Notes: generated by a model not told the origin, from the letters alone. DNA of 64,000 nucleotides from Citrobacter koseri ATCC BAA-895 (GCF_000018045.1 NC_009792.1:2046001-2110000); one strand, 5' to 3'; positions 52,591 to 61,908 are shown, numbered from the stretch's first letter. Numbers and translations are program-made.

Positions 52591-52621
52591 GAGGCCTGAT
52601 GGCGCTGCGCCGGAGGGCCTC
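52591..52621. terminator. REP-like hairpin between ybjI and mdfA
   Basis: GAGGCC at 52591 pairs with GGCCTC ending at 52621, enclosing a REP-like GATGGCGCTGCGCC. It lies between convergent genes and overlaps the mdfA stop. K-12 has ybjH in this gap; here it is gone. Confidence 0.5.
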
Positions 52622-53852
52622 ACCCTTCCCGTGAATCCCCTACCCGTTTGTCTTTCAGGAAGATAACCATCAGCAGCAGCCAGAGAATGCCGTTCGCCAA
52701 GTTGAAGAGGCTGAATAAGCCGTTGCCGCCGCTCAGATAAGCATGCTTGCTCACTTCAATACCCACGGTAAAGATCAGCATCTGCAACATCCCCATCGCC
52801 GCAGAAACCGTGCCTTTGCTCATATCGCTGGCGAACAGGGTCAGACGCACCAGCCCCGCGTTCGCCACGCCGATGCCAAAGGCGTAGACGCTCAGACCCG
52901 CCGTCATCCATAAATATGCATGGGAAGAGACCACCGTCGCGGCTGCGGCGATCAGCAATCCCGCCACAATCGGCCAGCCGCCCATGATAATCAATGCGCG
53001 CACCGTTCGCCGGGAGGTCAACCGCGCCAGCACCAGATTCCCGGCAATCAGCGCGCCAAAGACAGGAACCTGCAACAAGCCATATTCATAGCTGCTGAGC
53101 TGCTCACCGCTGATGATAATGATCGGCGACTGGGCAATCCACGCCAGCAGCGGCAGGCTGACGAACCCCAGCGCCAGCGCGCCGGCAACAAACCGCACGT
53201 TTTTCAGCACCAGCTTGTAATCCCGCCCCAGTTCTTTAAGCGACAGCTTCTCGCCGAGGCGGGTCGCGGTCTCCGGCATCGCGCGCTGTAAGCCGACAAA
53301 AGCAATCGCCGCCAGTACGGCAAACAGAACAAACATCTCTTCCCACGGCAGAACATGCACCCAGGCGGCGCCCACCAGCGGCCCCAGCAGCGGCGCAATC
53401 AGGGCAACGTTAGCCATTAACGCCGTAATTTTGATACACACCGCTTCTTCAAAGGATTCCTGAATGGCGGCGTACCCCACGGCGCCAATAAAGCACAGGC
53501 TTACCCCCTGCAAAAAACGCAGCAGGGTGAACTGCTCAATGTTTTGCGCCAGCAGTGTGGCAAGGCAGGTGACGATAAACCAGATCACGCCCGCTAACAT
53601 CACCGGGCGGCGTCCAATACGATCCGACAGCGGCCCTAACAGCCACTGCAAAAACATCCCGCCCGCCAGGTAGGCGGTCATCGAGGTCGGAACCCAGTCG
53701 ATCCCGGCCTGATACTGTTCCACCACCGCCAGCATCCCCGGCTGGATCATATCGTTGCCGATATACGTAGAAAATTCGTAAAGCACCAGACAGAGAGGGA
53801 AAAGCAGTGCCTGACGTCCGAGCCGGACGCCTGTTTGTGAAAGGTTTTGCAT
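52620..53852 (-). CDS. mdfA: Multidrug/H+ antiporter MdfA
   Basis: 410-residue MFS drug:proton antiporter (also Cmr) exporting chloramphenicol, lipophilic cations and other drugs. Glu26 and Asp34 in the first helix, both important for proton and drug coupling, are present, as is motif A (GPLSDRIGRRPVM). Twelve helices are predicted. The ATG at 53852 gives the E. coli length; an upstream one at 53867 would add five residues. Confidence 0.97.
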   Translation of the reverse strand: MQNLSQTGVRLGRQALLFPLCLVLYEFSTYIGNDMIQPGMLAVVEQYQAGIDWVPTSMTAYLAGGMFLQWLLGPLSDRIGRRPVMLAGVIWFIVTCLATLLAQNIEQFTLLRFLQGVSLCFIGAVGYAAIQESFEEAVCIKITALMANVALIAPLLGPLVGAAWVHVLPWEEMFVLFAVLAAIAFVGLQRAMPETATRLGEKLSLKELGRDYKLVLKNVRFVAGALALGFVSLPLLAWIAQSPIIIISGEQLSSYEYGLLQVPVFGALIAGNLVLARLTSRRTVRALIIMGGWPIVAGLLIAAAATVVSSHAYLWMTAGLSVYAFGIGVANAGLVRLTLFASDMSKGTVSAAMGMLQMLIFTVGIEVSKHAYLSGGNGLFSLFNLANGILWLLLMVIFLKDKRVGDSREG

Positions 53853-53978
53853 GCAATCTCTTCGCAAATAAAAAATCGCGCAAAGTGTAATGAAAGTACG
53901 TTACCTGAGATAGCGAATTATGTGATTTACAAACAAAATGCGCACATTTTTACATAATCATCCTTCGTGACCTTTTGC

Positions 53979-53995
53979 TTTAAGGTTAATTTAAG
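53979..53995 (+). promoter_or_regulatory. Candidate BasR (PmrA) box upstream of ybjG
   Basis: TTTAAG-N5-TTTAAG at 53979-53995 meets the PmrA/BasR pattern YTTAAK-N5-YTTAAK exactly. It lies in the 312-bp gap between divergent mdfA and ybjG, about 170 bp before the ybjG ATG. BasR control of undecaprenyl-pyrophosphatase genes is known in enterics. No other structure is seen in the gap. Confidence 0.55.
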
Positions 53996-54164
53996 TTGCT
54001 GGCGCTATCATGGCGAATAAGCTCGCGCCATTGTCTTAAATTTCCTCATTTTACAGGTAAATAAGACAATACCGCTTTCCCCTCGTTGCGGCACTTTGTA
54101 TTCTCGCCCTTACCCGGAGCACGTAGGGTCGTTTCGTTTAATCACTGCACTGAGTCTGGATGTT

Positions 54165-54773
54165 ATGCTGGAAAACCTTAACAACTCGCTGTTTTACTTA
54201 ATCAATGCCACCCCCGACTCCGCACAGTGGATGATCGCTCTGGCCATTTTCATTGCCAGAGATTTGATTAACATCGTGCCGCTGCTGGCCGTTGTGCTTT
54301 GGTTATGGGGGCCGCGCGATCGGGTCTGCGCTCAACGCCAGTTGGTGATTAAAATGGGTATCGCGCTGCTCATCAGCCTGACGATCTCCTGGATAATGGG
54401 GCATCTTTTCCCGCACGATCGCCCTTTTGTCGATCGTATCGGCTATAACTTCCTGCATCACGCGCCCGATGACTCCTTCCCGAGCGACCACGGCACCGTT
54501 GTCTTTACCTTTGCGCTGGCGTTTTTATTCTGGCACCGCGTCTGGTCTGGCGTACTGCTCATGGCGCTGGCCGTGACGGTCGCCTGGTCACGCGTTTACC
54601 TCGGCGTTCACTGGCCGCTGGATATGCTCGGCGGTTTGCTGGTCGGGATGATCGGCTGCCTGAGCACGCAAATGCTGTGGCAAAAATATGGGGTTGCTCT
54701 CTACCACGGCCTACAAACGTGCTACCGCGTCTGCTTCGCGCTACCCATTCGTAAAGGCTGGGTACGTGACTAA
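54165..54773 (+). CDS. ybjG: Undecaprenyl-diphosphatase YbjG
   Basis: 202-residue PAP2-family phosphatase of the BcrC type that recycles undecaprenyl pyrophosphate to the monophosphate carrier for peptidoglycan; higher dosage raises bacitracin resistance. Motifs: PHDRPF, PSDHGTV and SRVYLGVHWPLD, with the catalytic His residues. About five helices are predicted. The ATG at 54165 gives the E. coli N-terminus (MLENLN); an ATG at 54096 would extend it by 23 residues. Confidence 0.96.
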   Translation: MLENLNNSLFYLINATPDSAQWMIALAIFIARDLINIVPLLAVVLWLWGPRDRVCAQRQLVIKMGIALLISLTISWIMGHLFPHDRPFVDRIGYNFLHHAPDDSFPSDHGTVVFTFALAFLFWHRVWSGVLLMALAVTVAWSRVYLGVHWPLDMLGGLLVGMIGCLSTQMLWQKYGVALYHGLQTCYRVCFALPIRKGWVRD

Positions 54774-54844
54774 CCTGGTGAAAAAAGAGTAGTATTAAGC
54801 GCTCTGTACTGTGCAGAGTGCTTATTCAACTGTCCAGGGGAATT

Positions 54845-55603
54845 ATGGAAACACGACGCGACGAGCGTATTGGTCAATTGCTGCAAGCGCTAAAACGCAG
54901 CGATAAATTACACCTGAAAGAAGCCGCGACTCTGCTGGGCGTATCGGAGATGACCATTCGTCGCGACCTGAATAATAAAAGCGCGCCCGTCGTGTTGCTG
55001 GGCGGGTATATTGTTCTGGAACCCCGCAGCGCCAGCCATTATTTATTGAGCGATCAAAAATCCCGCCTGGTTGAAGAGAAGCGCCGCGCCGCTCAGCTGG
55101 CCGCCGGTCTGGTACAGACGCATCAGACGATTTTTTTTGACTGCGGCACCACCACGCCGTGGATCATTGAAGCCATTGATAACGAATTGCCTTTCACCGC
55201 CGTCTGTTATTCCCTGAATACGTTTCTGGCGCTCCAGGAAAAACCCCTGTGCCGGGCGATTCTGTGCGGCGGGGAATTTCACGCCAGCAACGCCATTTTC
55301 AAACCGCTCGATTTTCAGGAAACCCTGAATAATATCTGCCCTGATATCGCCTTTTATTCCGCCGCAGGCGTTCATATCAGCAAAGGGGCAACCTGTTTTA
55401 ACCTCGAAGAACTGCCGGTGAAACACTGGGCCATGTCGATGGCGCAATACCATGTTCTGGTGGTGGATCACAGTAAATTCGGCAAGGTGCGACCCGCGCG
55501 GATGGGGGAATTAACGCGTTTTGATGCGGTAGTGAGCGACTGCCGCCCTGACGATGAGTTTGTCGATTATGCCAAAGCGCAGCGCATTACGTTGATGTAT
55601 TGA
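54845..55603 (+). CDS. deoR: Deoxyribose operon repressor DeoR
   Basis: 252-residue repressor of nucleoside catabolism (deo operon, nupG, tsx); inducer is deoxyribose-5-phosphate. The N-terminal HTH is LLGVSEMTIRRDLNN near 30-45, and the C-terminal sugar-phosphate-binding domain has FDCGTTTPWIIE. The ATG at 54845 follows AGGGGAA; an ATG at 54818 would add nine residues. Length equals E. coli. Confidence 0.97.
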   Translation: METRRDERIGQLLQALKRSDKLHLKEAATLLGVSEMTIRRDLNNKSAPVVLLGGYIVLEPRSASHYLLSDQKSRLVEEKRRAAQLAAGLVQTHQTIFFDCGTTTPWIIEAIDNELPFTAVCYSLNTFLALQEKPLCRAILCGGEFHASNAIFKPLDFQETLNNICPDIAFYSAAGVHISKGATCFNLEELPVKHWAMSMAQYHVLVVDHSKFGKVRPARMGELTRFDAVVSDCRPDDEFVDYAKAQRITLMY

Positions 55604-55611
55604 TGTAGGGT

Positions 55612-55641
55612 TTGCCGGATGGCGCTAACGCTTATCCGGCA
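55612..55641. repeat. REP palindrome between deoR and dacC
   Basis: TTGCCGGAT at 55612 and ATCCGGCA at 55641 form a single REP unit 8 bp past the deoR stop, between converging genes. Confidence 0.8.
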
Positions 55642-55653
55642 CCGTCACCGCGA

Positions 55654-56856
55654 TTAAGAGAACCAGCCGCCAAACCACTGGTGGAATTTCATCAGGACGA
55701 AGTCCCATATCCGCCCAAAGAAGCCGCCCTCTTCCACGTTTTCCATCACCATCAGCGGACGCTGTTCAATGGACTTTCCGTTGAGCTGGAAGTCGATGGT
55801 GCCGACAACCTGGCCTTTCTTCAACGGCGCGGTCAGCTGCGGTTCCGTCAGCGTAAAGCTGGCCTTCAGGTTTTTCAGCTGTCCGCGCGGAATCGTCACG
55901 GAACCCGCCTCTCCCGCGCCCAGATTCACCTCGCTCTTATCCCCAAACCAGACGCGCTGAGTCACGAACGTCGCGTCAGGTTTAATGGGTGTCACCGTTT
56001 CAAAGAAGCGGAAGCCCCAGGTCAACAATTTCTCTGACTCATTAAAACGGATGCGATCGGTTTTCGTCCCCAGCACGACGGAGATCAAACGCATATCTCC
56101 CTGAGTCGCAGAGGCCACCAGATTGTATCCGGCGCCTGCCGTTGTCCCGGTTTTCATGCCGTCAACGTTCAGATTAGAACTCCACAGCAGGCGGTTACGG
56201 TTCGGCTGGCGAATCTTGTTGAAAGTGAACTCTTTTTCTTTGTGAATGGCGTACTCTTCCGGCACATCATGGATCAGCGCTTTGCCCAGCAGCGCCATAT
56301 CACGCGCGGTACTAAACTGCCCCGGCGCATCCAGGCCGTGAACCGTCTGGAACGTTGTGTTGGTCAGCCCCAGTTTTTTCGCGTAACCATTCATCAAACC
56401 AATGAACGACTCCTGGCTTCCGGCAACATAATCCGCAAGCGCAATACAGGCGTCGTTACCCGACTGGATAATCACGCCCTTGTTGAGATCGGATACCGAG
56501 ACCTGATCTCCGGGCTTAAGGAACATGACCGACGAACCGCGCAGAGCCGGGTTGCCCGTGGCCCAGGCGTCTTTTCCTACCGTCACCATATCCGTGAGCT
56601 GAATTTTTCCGGCCTTCAGCGCCTGCCCGACGACGTAACTGGTCATAATTTTGGTCAGGCTGGCGGGGTCCAGTTTCTCGTCGGCGTTGCCTTCCGCCAG
56701 CACCTTGCCGCTGGAATAGTCCATTAAAATCCACGCGCGCGCATCAACGCTCGGCGGCGCCGTTGTCTGCTCAGCCGCCTGTAACGTCGGCGCAAAAAGG
56801 AATAAGAGTGCTGAACCCGCAGCAAGACTACGAAGGGAAGAAGAGTATTGCGTCAT
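55654..56856 (-). CDS. dacC: D-alanyl-D-alanine carboxypeptidase DacC (PBP6)
   Basis: 400-residue low-molecular-weight penicillin-binding protein that trims pentapeptide side chains. The signal peptide is cut after ~27 residues (TLQA|AEQ). Active-site motifs are SLTK (Ser nucleophile), SGN and KTG. A C-terminal amphipathic helix (FVLMKFHQWFGGWFS) anchors it to the inner membrane. GGGTGG precedes the ATG at 56856; the upstream ATG at 56895 is rejected by homology. Confidence 0.97.
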   Translation of the reverse strand: MTQYSSSLRSLAAGSALLFLFAPTLQAAEQTTAPPSVDARAWILMDYSSGKVLAEGNADEKLDPASLTKIMTSYVVGQALKAGKIQLTDMVTVGKDAWATGNPALRGSSVMFLKPGDQVSVSDLNKGVIIQSGNDACIALADYVAGSQESFIGLMNGYAKKLGLTNTTFQTVHGLDAPGQFSTARDMALLGKALIHDVPEEYAIHKEKEFTFNKIRQPNRNRLLWSSNLNVDGMKTGTTAGAGYNLVASATQGDMRLISVVLGTKTDRIRFNESEKLLTWGFRFFETVTPIKPDATFVTQRVWFGDKSEVNLGAGEAGSVTIPRGQLKNLKASFTLTEPQLTAPLKKGQVVGTIDFQLNGKSIEQRPLMVMENVEEGGFFGRIWDFVLMKFHQWFGGWFS

Positions 56857-57100
56857 AAATGCCACCCGAGTATCCATTCCAAAAAAACACGCCATACCAC
56901 CGTGTTATAAGTGCGGTGAGTAATAACGCACTAACGAACTTAAAGAAACCGTAAGTTGGTAAAGTTTTTAAAGTTTATGCAATAACGCCACGCTGCGCTG
57001 CCTCCGTGAGGATTTTTTTGCAAGCTGTTGCGTAAATGTTAGCTTTATCCCACCATGGGACGAGTCGGATACCGATTGCAGAACAATTTGAGGGGTAACT

Positions 57101-57727
57101 ATGATTACGCTGTGGGGACGGAATAACTCAACCAACGTCAAAAAAGTGCGATGGACGCTCGACGAACTGGAGCTGCCTTATACGCAAATTCTGGCAGGCG
57201 GGCAGTTCGGGCTGAATCATGACGCTGACTATCTGGCGATGAACCCGAATGGCCTGGTGCCGCTGCTGCGCGATGATGAAACGGACGTTTTGCTCTGGGA
57301 GTCCAATACCATCGTCCGCTATCTGGCGGCGCAGTATGGGCAAAAGCGTCTGTGGGTAGACTCTCCGGCGCAACGGGCAGAAGGGGAAAAGTGGATGGAC
57401 TGGGCAAACCAGACGTTAAGCCCGGCGCATCGCGTGATCCTGATGGGTTTAGTCCGCACCCCGCCGGAGCAGCGCGACCAGGCGGCGATCGACGCCGGCG
57501 CCAACGTCTGCGACGGCCTGTTTGGCATTCTTGATGAGGCGCTGGCCAGCCAGACCTGGTTCTCCGGCGCGGAGTTCGGCACGGCGGATATCGCGATCGC
57601 CCCCTTCGTCTACAACCTGTTTAACGTTGGCCTGAGCTGGACGCCGCGTCCTCACCTTGAGCGCTGGTATCAGCAACTTACCGAACGCCCGGCGTTTCGT
57701 AAAACGGTGATGATCCCGGTCAGCTAA
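57101..57727 (+). CDS. gstB: Glutathione S-transferase GstB
   Basis: 208-residue theta-like GST that in E. coli detoxifies bromoacetate and some electrophiles. The N-terminal thioredoxin fold has WGRNNSTNVKKVRWTLDELE and the ESNTIVRYL glutathione site; the all-helical C-terminal domain follows. Its TAA overlaps the yliI stop on the other strand, so the genes converge tail to tail with no spacer. Confidence 0.96.
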   Translation: MITLWGRNNSTNVKKVRWTLDELELPYTQILAGGQFGLNHDADYLAMNPNGLVPLLRDDETDVLLWESNTIVRYLAAQYGQKRLWVDSPAQRAEGEKWMDWANQTLSPAHRVILMGLVRTPPEQRDQAAIDAGANVCDGLFGILDEALASQTWFSGAEFGTADIAIAPFVYNLFNVGLSWTPRPHLERWYQQLTERPAFRKTVMIPVS

Positions 57728-58839
57728 GCGCGTGGGCTGACTTTCAGCAGTTCTCCGTCGGACTCGTCGGTTAAGACATATAAATAACCGTCGGGTCCTG
57801 CGCGCACATCGCGAATACGTTTCCCTCTGTCGCCCAGAATCCGTCCGTCCTCCGTCACCTTATCGCCGTTAACGCTCAGGACAATCACATCCTGCTCTTT
57901 CAGCGCGCCGATAAACAGTTTCTGCTTCCATTGAGGGAACGTGTCGCTGTTATAAAACGCCATGCCGCTGACCGCTGGCGATTTTTTCCAGTAGAAGATC
58001 GGCTGCTCCGTTCCCTCGACAATTTCACCTCTCGCTTCCGGGATTTTAAAGCCGCTGTAGTTGATGCCCCAGGTTGCCAGCGGCCAGCCATAATTTTTAC
58101 CTTTTTCGGGGATATTGATTTCATCGCCGCCGCGCGGGCCATGCTCATTCAACCACAGCGCATCGCTCCACGGGTTTATCGCCATACCCTGCGGGTTACG
58201 TATGCCGTACGACCAGATCTCAGGGCGCGCGCCGGTCTGATTCACAAAGGGATTATCCGGCGGCACGCTCCCCTGGTCGGTCAGGCGCACCACTTTGCCC
58301 TGCAACTTGTCCAGATCCTGTGCGGTAGGGCGCTGATTATTTTCGCCAAGCCCGATAAACAGATGGCCTTTGCCATCAAAAACCAGTCGTCCGCCGAAAT
58401 GATTACCGGTTGAGAGTTTCGGCATCTGACGAAAAACGGTCTGGAATTCCTCCAGATGCTTCAGGTCATCGCTAAGTCGCCCGAAGCCTACCGCCGTTCC
58501 GGCTTTCCCCTCGCGATCGGCCTCAGAAAAACTGAGCCAGACGCGGCGAGACTGCTCAAAATCAGGCGCGAGCGCCACGTCCAGCAATCCCCCCTGCCCG
58601 TTCGCCCAGACCTTCGGCACGCCCGTTATCGGATCGGAAAGCCCTTTACCCGCCTGCCAGTGACGAAGCTGGCCGCCTCTGAGAGTTATCAACATACCGC
58701 GATTATCCGGCAGAAAAGCCAGCGCCCAGGGGTGATCAAGTTTGGTCTGCAAAACCTCCACCTTCACCGCCGGGGTTTCTGCATTCACGAAAGGAGAAAA
58801 CAGTGCCAATAAGGCAACAGAGAAAAGTGTCCGACGCAT
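57724..58839 (-). CDS. yliI: PQQ-dependent soluble aldose sugar dehydrogenase YliI
   Basis: 371-residue periplasmic quinoprotein (Asd) of the soluble glucose dehydrogenase beta-propeller family; it oxidises aldose sugars when PQQ is supplied. The signal peptide ends about VNA|ETPAV. Family signature HPWALAFLPD and a His-rich GNHFGGRLVFDGKGHLFIGLGE are present. AGGAGG precedes the ATG at 58839, giving the E. coli length. No PQQ synthesis genes are in the window. Confidence 0.95.
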   Translation of the reverse strand: MRRTLFSVALLALFSPFVNAETPAVKVEVLQTKLDHPWALAFLPDNRGMLITLRGGQLRHWQAGKGLSDPITGVPKVWANGQGGLLDVALAPDFEQSRRVWLSFSEADREGKAGTAVGFGRLSDDLKHLEEFQTVFRQMPKLSTGNHFGGRLVFDGKGHLFIGLGENNQRPTAQDLDKLQGKVVRLTDQGSVPPDNPFVNQTGARPEIWSYGIRNPQGMAINPWSDALWLNEHGPRGGDEINIPEKGKNYGWPLATWGINYSGFKIPEARGEIVEGTEQPIFYWKKSPAVSGMAFYNSDTFPQWKQKLFIGALKEQDVIVLSVNGDKVTEDGRILGDRGKRIRDVRAGPDGYLYVLTDESDGELLKVSPRA

Positions 58840-58914
58840 ACCGCCTCCTGTATGACCCTGCGTTAAAGCGTAGTCAGCAAGGGACAGCGCGGAATGATTT
58901 TTACAAAAACTTAA

Positions 58915-58939
58915 CGAAAAGGGGGAGTCGCCTCCCCCT
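58915..58939 (-). terminator. Intrinsic terminator of bssR
   Basis: GGGGGAG at 58921-58927 pairs with CTCCCCC at 58932-58938. On the minus strand the stem is followed by TTTTCGTT, just past the bssR stop at 58943. Confidence 0.7.
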
Positions 58940-58942
58940 GAC

Positions 58943-59326
58943 TTAGACCTGTTCAAGCGGTGATTGCGCTTTCAGGCTCTGGATACTCAGCGTCAATGTT
59001 GTCAGACAGTTTTCAAGTTTCTCTGCGTTGACGGCGATAAACGTCGGACAGTCATGGTGTCCGCTCATGAGACATACTGCGGCGGCTGCCAGTGCGCCTT
59101 CAGCACGATGTAAAGCATTCCATTCTTCCTGATCCAGATGCAGACCTTGCAGCAGTGATTTATCGTGAAGCCCACGATTCAGTTCAAAAAAGTTGTCACG
59201 CAGATGATCACTTTCGCTGACTGACATATAGCCTTTCGCCTTTCTTAACTGCAAATAAGCGGCGAGATCGATTCGGGCGTTTATCAGCTTGTTAAGTAGC
59301 TCGGTTCTTAGTCTGTCAACGACCAT
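58943..59326 (-). CDS. bssR: Biofilm regulator BssR
   Basis: 127-residue small cytoplasmic protein (formerly YliH) that affects biofilm formation, indole uptake/signalling and AI-2 related genes in E. coli. It has no known domain beyond its own family; RKAKGYMSVSESDHLRDNFF is highly conserved. AGGAGG lies 8 nt before the ATG at 59326; an upstream ATG at 59359 would add 11 residues. Confidence 0.94.
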   Translation of the reverse strand: MVVDRLRTELLNKLINARIDLAAYLQLRKAKGYMSVSESDHLRDNFFELNRGLHDKSLLQGLHLDQEEWNALHRAEGALAAAAVCLMSGHHDCPTFIAVNAEKLENCLTTLTLSIQSLKAQSPLEQV

Positions 59327-59557
59327 ACCTTGTTCCTCCTCTTTCCAACCATACTGCAACTTAATAGTATGGTCATTTTTTGAACAAAGTGCTGCCTGAG
59401 ATCAATAATTCACTCGGTATTAACATACTTTACATATTTGCTATAAACTCCGTGGCGCGCTTACCCGCACAGGCGATGAGATAGCGATACATTTTTTGCC
59501 CGGATCTCTGTAGAATCCCTGCCCTGACCATTCCAATAACTGAACAATTTTTAAGCT

Positions 59558-60883
59558 ATGAGCAATGTAACCCGCCAGCCGAAAATCGGCTTCGTTTCCC
59601 TGGGCTGCCCGAAAAACCTGGTTGATTCGGAGCGAATCCTGACTGAACTGCGTACCGAAGGCTATGACGTCGTACCGAGCTACGACGACGCCGACATGGT
59701 GATCGTCAATACCTGTGGCTTTATCGACAGCGCCGTACAGGAGTCTCTGGAAGCGATTGGTGAAGCGCTGACTGAAAATGGCAAGGTGATCGTCACCGGC
59801 TGCCTGGGCGCGAAAGTCGATCAGATCCGTGAAGTGCACCCTAAAGTGCTGGAAATCACCGGGCCGCATAGCTATGAGCAGGTTCTGGAACACGTTCACC
59901 ATTACGTACCAAAACCAAAGCACAACCCGTTCCTGAGCCTGGTGCCGGAACAGGGCGTTAAGCTGACCCCGCGTCACTACGCCTACCTGAAGATTTCTGA
60001 AGGCTGCAACCATCGCTGCACCTTCTGCATTATTCCGTCCATGCGCGGCGATCTGGTCAGCCGTCCGATTGGCGAAGTGTTAAGCGAGGCCAAACGTCTG
60101 GTCGATGCGGGCGTGAAAGAGATCCTCGTCATTTCCCAGGATACCTCCGCTTACGGCGTGGATGTGAAGCACCGCACCGGTTTCCACAACGGCGAGCCGG
60201 TAAAAACGAGCATGGTCGACCTTTGCGAGCAGTTGTCAAAACTGGGCATCTGGACGCGCCTGCACTACGTCTACCCTTATCCGCACGTTGATGACGTGAT
60301 CCCGCTGATGGCGGAAGGCAAAATCCTGCCGTATCTGGATATCCCCCTGCAACATGCCAGCCCGCGCATTCTCAAACTGATGAAGCGTCCGGGCGCTGTC
60401 GATCGCCAACTGGCGCGCATCAAACAGTGGCGTGAGATTTGCCCGGAGCTGACCCTGCGTTCAACCTTTATCGTCGGTTTCCCTGGCGAGACGGAAGACG
60501 ATTTCCAGATGCTGCTCGACTTCCTCAAAGAGGCGCGCCTGGATCGCGTTGGCTGCTTCAAGTACAGCCCGGTCGAAGGCGCTGGCGCGAACGCGCTGCC
60601 GGATCAGGTGCCGGAAGAGGTGAAAGAAGAGCGCTGGAACCGCTTTATGCAGCTGCAACAGCAGATCTCCGCAGAACGTCTGCAAGAGAAAGTGGGTCGC
60701 GAAATCCTGGTCATTATCGACGAGGTTGACAAAGAAGGCGCGATTGGCCGCAGCATGGCTGACGCACCGGAAATCGACGGCGCGGTCTACCTCAACGGTG
60801 AAACCAACGTTAAACCCGGCGACGTTATCCGCGTGAAAGTTGATAACGCCGATGAATATGACCTGTGGGGCAGCCGCGTTTAA
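59558..60883 (+). CDS. rimO: Ribosomal protein S12 methylthiotransferase RimO
   Basis: 441-residue radical-SAM enzyme that methylthiolates Asp89 of ribosomal protein S12. The N-terminal UPF0004 domain binds an auxiliary 4Fe-4S cluster through Cys17, Cys53 and Cys82; the radical-SAM cluster ligands are Cys150, Cys154 and Cys157 (GCNHRCTFC). A C-terminal TRAM domain (~376-441) contacts the substrate. Length equals E. coli. In K-12 the c-di-GMP genes yliE-yliF lie on its far side; here a BIME and gsiD follow. Confidence 0.98.
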   Translation: MSNVTRQPKIGFVSLGCPKNLVDSERILTELRTEGYDVVPSYDDADMVIVNTCGFIDSAVQESLEAIGEALTENGKVIVTGCLGAKVDQIREVHPKVLEITGPHSYEQVLEHVHHYVPKPKHNPFLSLVPEQGVKLTPRHYAYLKISEGCNHRCTFCIIPSMRGDLVSRPIGEVLSEAKRLVDAGVKEILVISQDTSAYGVDVKHRTGFHNGEPVKTSMVDLCEQLSKLGIWTRLHYVYPYPHVDDVIPLMAEGKILPYLDIPLQHASPRILKLMKRPGAVDRQLARIKQWREICPELTLRSTFIVGFPGETEDDFQMLLDFLKEARLDRVGCFKYSPVEGAGANALPDQVPEEVKEERWNRFMQLQQQISAERLQEKVGREILVIIDEVDKEGAIGRSMADAPEIDGAVYLNGETNVKPGDVIRVKVDNADEYDLWGSRV

Positions 60884-60906
60884 TTCGCCCAAATTATCGT
60901 AAAACC

Positions 60907-60985
60907 CGTAGGCCGGATAAGACGCTTCAGCGTCGCCATCAGGCATTGCGCCGGATGGCGGCATAAATGCCTTATCCGGCCTACG
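60907..60985. repeat. BIME between rimO and gsiD
   Basis: CGTAGGCCGGATAAG at 60907 faces CTTATCCGGCCTACG ending 60985, with an inner GCCATCAGGC / GCGCCGGATGGCG pair. It fills the whole gap between the convergent genes. Confidence 0.88.
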
Positions 60986-60994
60986 GTTCGACAT

Positions 60995-61906
60995 TCACCC
61001 CTTAATCTTCGGGTCCAGCGCGTCGCGCAGCCCGTCGCCCAGCAGGTTAAACGCCAGCACCGTCAGGAAAATCGCCACCGCCGGAAAAATCGCCACATGC
61101 GGCGCGATGACCATATCCGCCCGCGCTTCATTGAGCATCGCCCCCCACTCCGGCGTTGGCGGCTGCGCGCCTAACCCCAGAAACGACAGGCTTGCCGCAG
61201 AAATAATCGACGTCCCGATGCGCATAGTGAAAAAGACCACGATCGACGAGACCGTGCCGGGCAAAATATGGTTGAACAAAATCGTCGCGTCGCTGGCGCC
61301 AATACTGCGCGCCGACTCAATAAACGTCTGCTGTTTCAGCACTAATGTATTTCCGCGCACCAGACGGGCAAACGCGGGGATAGAAAAGATGGCGACGGCG
61401 ATAATCACATTCGCAATACCGCTACCGAGCACCGCCACGACCGCAATCGCTAACAGAATGCCTGGAAACGCAAACAGCACATCGCAAATACGCATAATCA
61501 GCCGGTCCCACCAGCCTTCGTAATAGCCCGCGACCAGCCCAAGCACCGTGCCGAGCGCCGCGCCGATAAAGACGGCGAAAACGCCTGCCGCCAGCGAAAT
61601 TTGCGCCCCGACCAGGACGCGGCTGAAAATATCCCGCCCCAGCGAGTCCACGCCAAACCAGTGCGCCGCCGAAGGACCGTCATTCAGGCGATCGTAATCA
61701 AAGTAATTTTCCGCATCGAAAGGCGTTAGCCAGCGGGCAAATATCGCCACCAGGATCAGCAACAGCACAAATATCCCTGCGATCATCGCCACATGCTGAC
61801 GGCGAAAACGCCGCCAGAATTCATGCCACGGCGTACGCACCCGGTCGGGTTTGACCAGCGGCATGGCATCTAAAACCGCCTGACGGCGCCAGTTAAATAA
61901 TCGCAT
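60995..61906 (-). CDS. gsiD: Glutathione ABC transporter permease GsiD
   Basis: 303-residue inner-membrane permease of the glutathione importer GsiABCD, DppC-type with a cytoplasmic N-terminal stretch and six helices. The EAA loop is ESARSIGASDATILFNHIL. It matches E. coli GsiD in length. It starts 2 bp after gsiC. Confidence 0.96.
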   Translation of the reverse strand: MRLFNWRRQAVLDAMPLVKPDRVRTPWHEFWRRFRRQHVAMIAGIFVLLLILVAIFARWLTPFDAENYFDYDRLNDGPSAAHWFGVDSLGRDIFSRVLVGAQISLAAGVFAVFIGAALGTVLGLVAGYYEGWWDRLIMRICDVLFAFPGILLAIAVVAVLGSGIANVIIAVAIFSIPAFARLVRGNTLVLKQQTFIESARSIGASDATILFNHILPGTVSSIVVFFTMRIGTSIISAASLSFLGLGAQPPTPEWGAMLNEARADMVIAPHVAIFPAVAIFLTVLAFNLLGDGLRDALDPKIKG

Positions 61907-61908
61907 CC

